Shown piece after piece: positions 21,274 through 21,436 of a stretch of 21,436 nt of DNA. Made by a program: the position numbers and the translations under genes. Location: positions 1 through 21,436 of the forward strand of contig CAZELU010000033.1 of NCBI GenBank assembly GCA_964513215.1. Reading direction: 5' to 3'. The notes under the pieces were generated by a model. The model was given only the letters and a program-made list of their open reading frames with translations. It made no database searches and was not told the origin of the DNA. Numbering within the stretch: position 1 is the first letter of the stretch; each line of letters begins with the position of its first letter. This DNA comes from Casp-actino8 sp964513215. GTDB lineage: Bacteria; Actinomycetota; Acidimicrobiia; Acidimicrobiales; Ilumatobacteraceae.

Positions 21274-21347
21274 TGGGGCGGGCAGGGATCGAACCCGCGA
21301 CCCAGGGATTATGAGTCCCCTGCTCTGACCAACTGAGCTACCGCCCC
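21274..21347 (-). tRNA. tRNA-Met(CAT)
   Basis: On the minus strand, acceptor GGGGCGG pairs with CCGCCCC before discriminator A at 21274. The D arm is GCTC/GAGC. The anticodon arm is GGGGA-CTCATAA-TCCCT with anticodon CAT, and the T arm is GCGGG-TTCGATC-CCTGC. CCA is not encoded. The first acceptor pair is a normal G-C, so it is not an initiator tRNA. The loop CTCATAA is found in elongator Met and also in the Ile2 tRNA whose C34 becomes lysidine, so Ile2 cannot be excluded. Confidence 0.9.
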
Positions 21348-21354
21348 GAATGAC

Positions 21355-21381
21355 ACAGGGTCCGCACGAGGCGGACCCTGT
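21355..21381. terminator. Perfect 11-bp hairpin between tRNA-Asn and tRNA-Met
   Basis: ACAGGGTCCGC (21355-21365) and GCGGACCCTGT (21371-21381) pair perfectly around ACGAG. Read on the plus strand it is followed by TTTG; read on the minus strand (the tRNA direction) no T-tract follows. It may be a terminator after tRNA-Asn or an RNA-processing structure in a joint tRNA transcript. Confidence 0.55.
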
Positions 21382-21386
21382 TTGTG

Positions 21387-21436
21387 CTCCGAGAGCAGGG
21401 CTCGAACCTGCGACCCGCTGATTAACAGTCAGCTGC
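21387..21436 (-). tRNA. tRNA-Asn(GTT), 5' part cut by the window edge
   Basis: The minus strand shows the anticodon arm GCTGA-CTGTTAA-TCAGC with anticodon GTT (asparagine), the T arm GCAGG-TTCGAGC-CCTGC, the 3' acceptor strand TCTCGGA and discriminator G at 21387, as expected for tRNA-Asn. The D arm and 5' acceptor strand lie beyond 21436. Confidence 0.92.

Noticed and set aside
1..21436. CRISPR arrays, insertion sequences, toxin-antitoxin pairs, phage genes or defence systems
   Set aside because: None of the products or repeats seen resembles these; composition is uniform along the window.

Overview
The window is a dense, high-GC bacterial chromosome segment with about 20 protein genes and four tRNA genes. 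Two of the tRNAs are cut by the window ends. Gene content points to an actinobacterium, most likely an Acidimicrobiia-type lineage. The signs are the order nadD / LytR-CpsA-Psr-like gene / rsfS, a mycobacterial-style class II DAHP synthase, luciferase-like enzymes including an F420-dependent type, a coiled-coil C4 zinc-ribbon protein, and many starts with a TANNNT box 6-8 nt upstream (leaderless mRNAs). The lineage is inference. I see no phage, insertion sequence, CRISPR array or foreign-looking island.

Layout. 1-54: partial tRNA-Ala (minus). 113-2641 (minus): operon nadD, LCP-like membrane protein, rsfS, small CxxC/CxC protein, with overlapping ends. 2642-2962: the only long gene-free stretch, a divergent region with a structured leader before a short sigma-70 family factor (2963-3790) and a strong terminator (3822-3853). 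3866-7173 (plus): class II DAHP synthase, serine hydrolase, MFS transporter, tightly packed. 7175-11989 (minus): class A penicillin-binding protein, zinc-ribbon protein, small YdjM-like membrane protein, and a thiolase with its own Shine-Dalgarno. 12049-15679 (plus): luciferase-like oxidoreductase, Gfo/Idh/MocA oxidoreductase, and a Tat/lipobox protein with a dimethylformamidase-large-subunit-like domain. 15680-15753: tRNA-Val (minus), touching the preceding stop codon. 15842-16783: a second, canonical sigma-70 factor. 16794-18465: an inositol-monophosphatase-family gene and two unknown genes, the first pair divergent from a very compact promoter. 18481-21259 (minus): aldo/keto reductase, SsuD-like monooxygenase and tryptophan 2,3-dioxygenase in one overlapping operon. 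21274-21436: tRNA-Met and partial tRNA-Asn with a hairpin between them.

Most of the window is housekeeping: NAD synthesis, ribosome silencing, aromatic amino acid entry, peptidoglycan synthesis, transcription initiation and tRNAs. I found no clear-cut new system. The best leads are (i) the leaderless start architecture, including two divergent genes whose -10 boxes share one TA step, (ii) the structured leader and altered -35-binding helix of the 2963 sigma factor, (iii) the AKR-monooxygenase-tryptophan dioxygenase operon, (iv) the oxidoreductase plus secreted dimethylformamidase-like set, and (v) an LCP-family protein lacking the usual arginine-aspartate motif.
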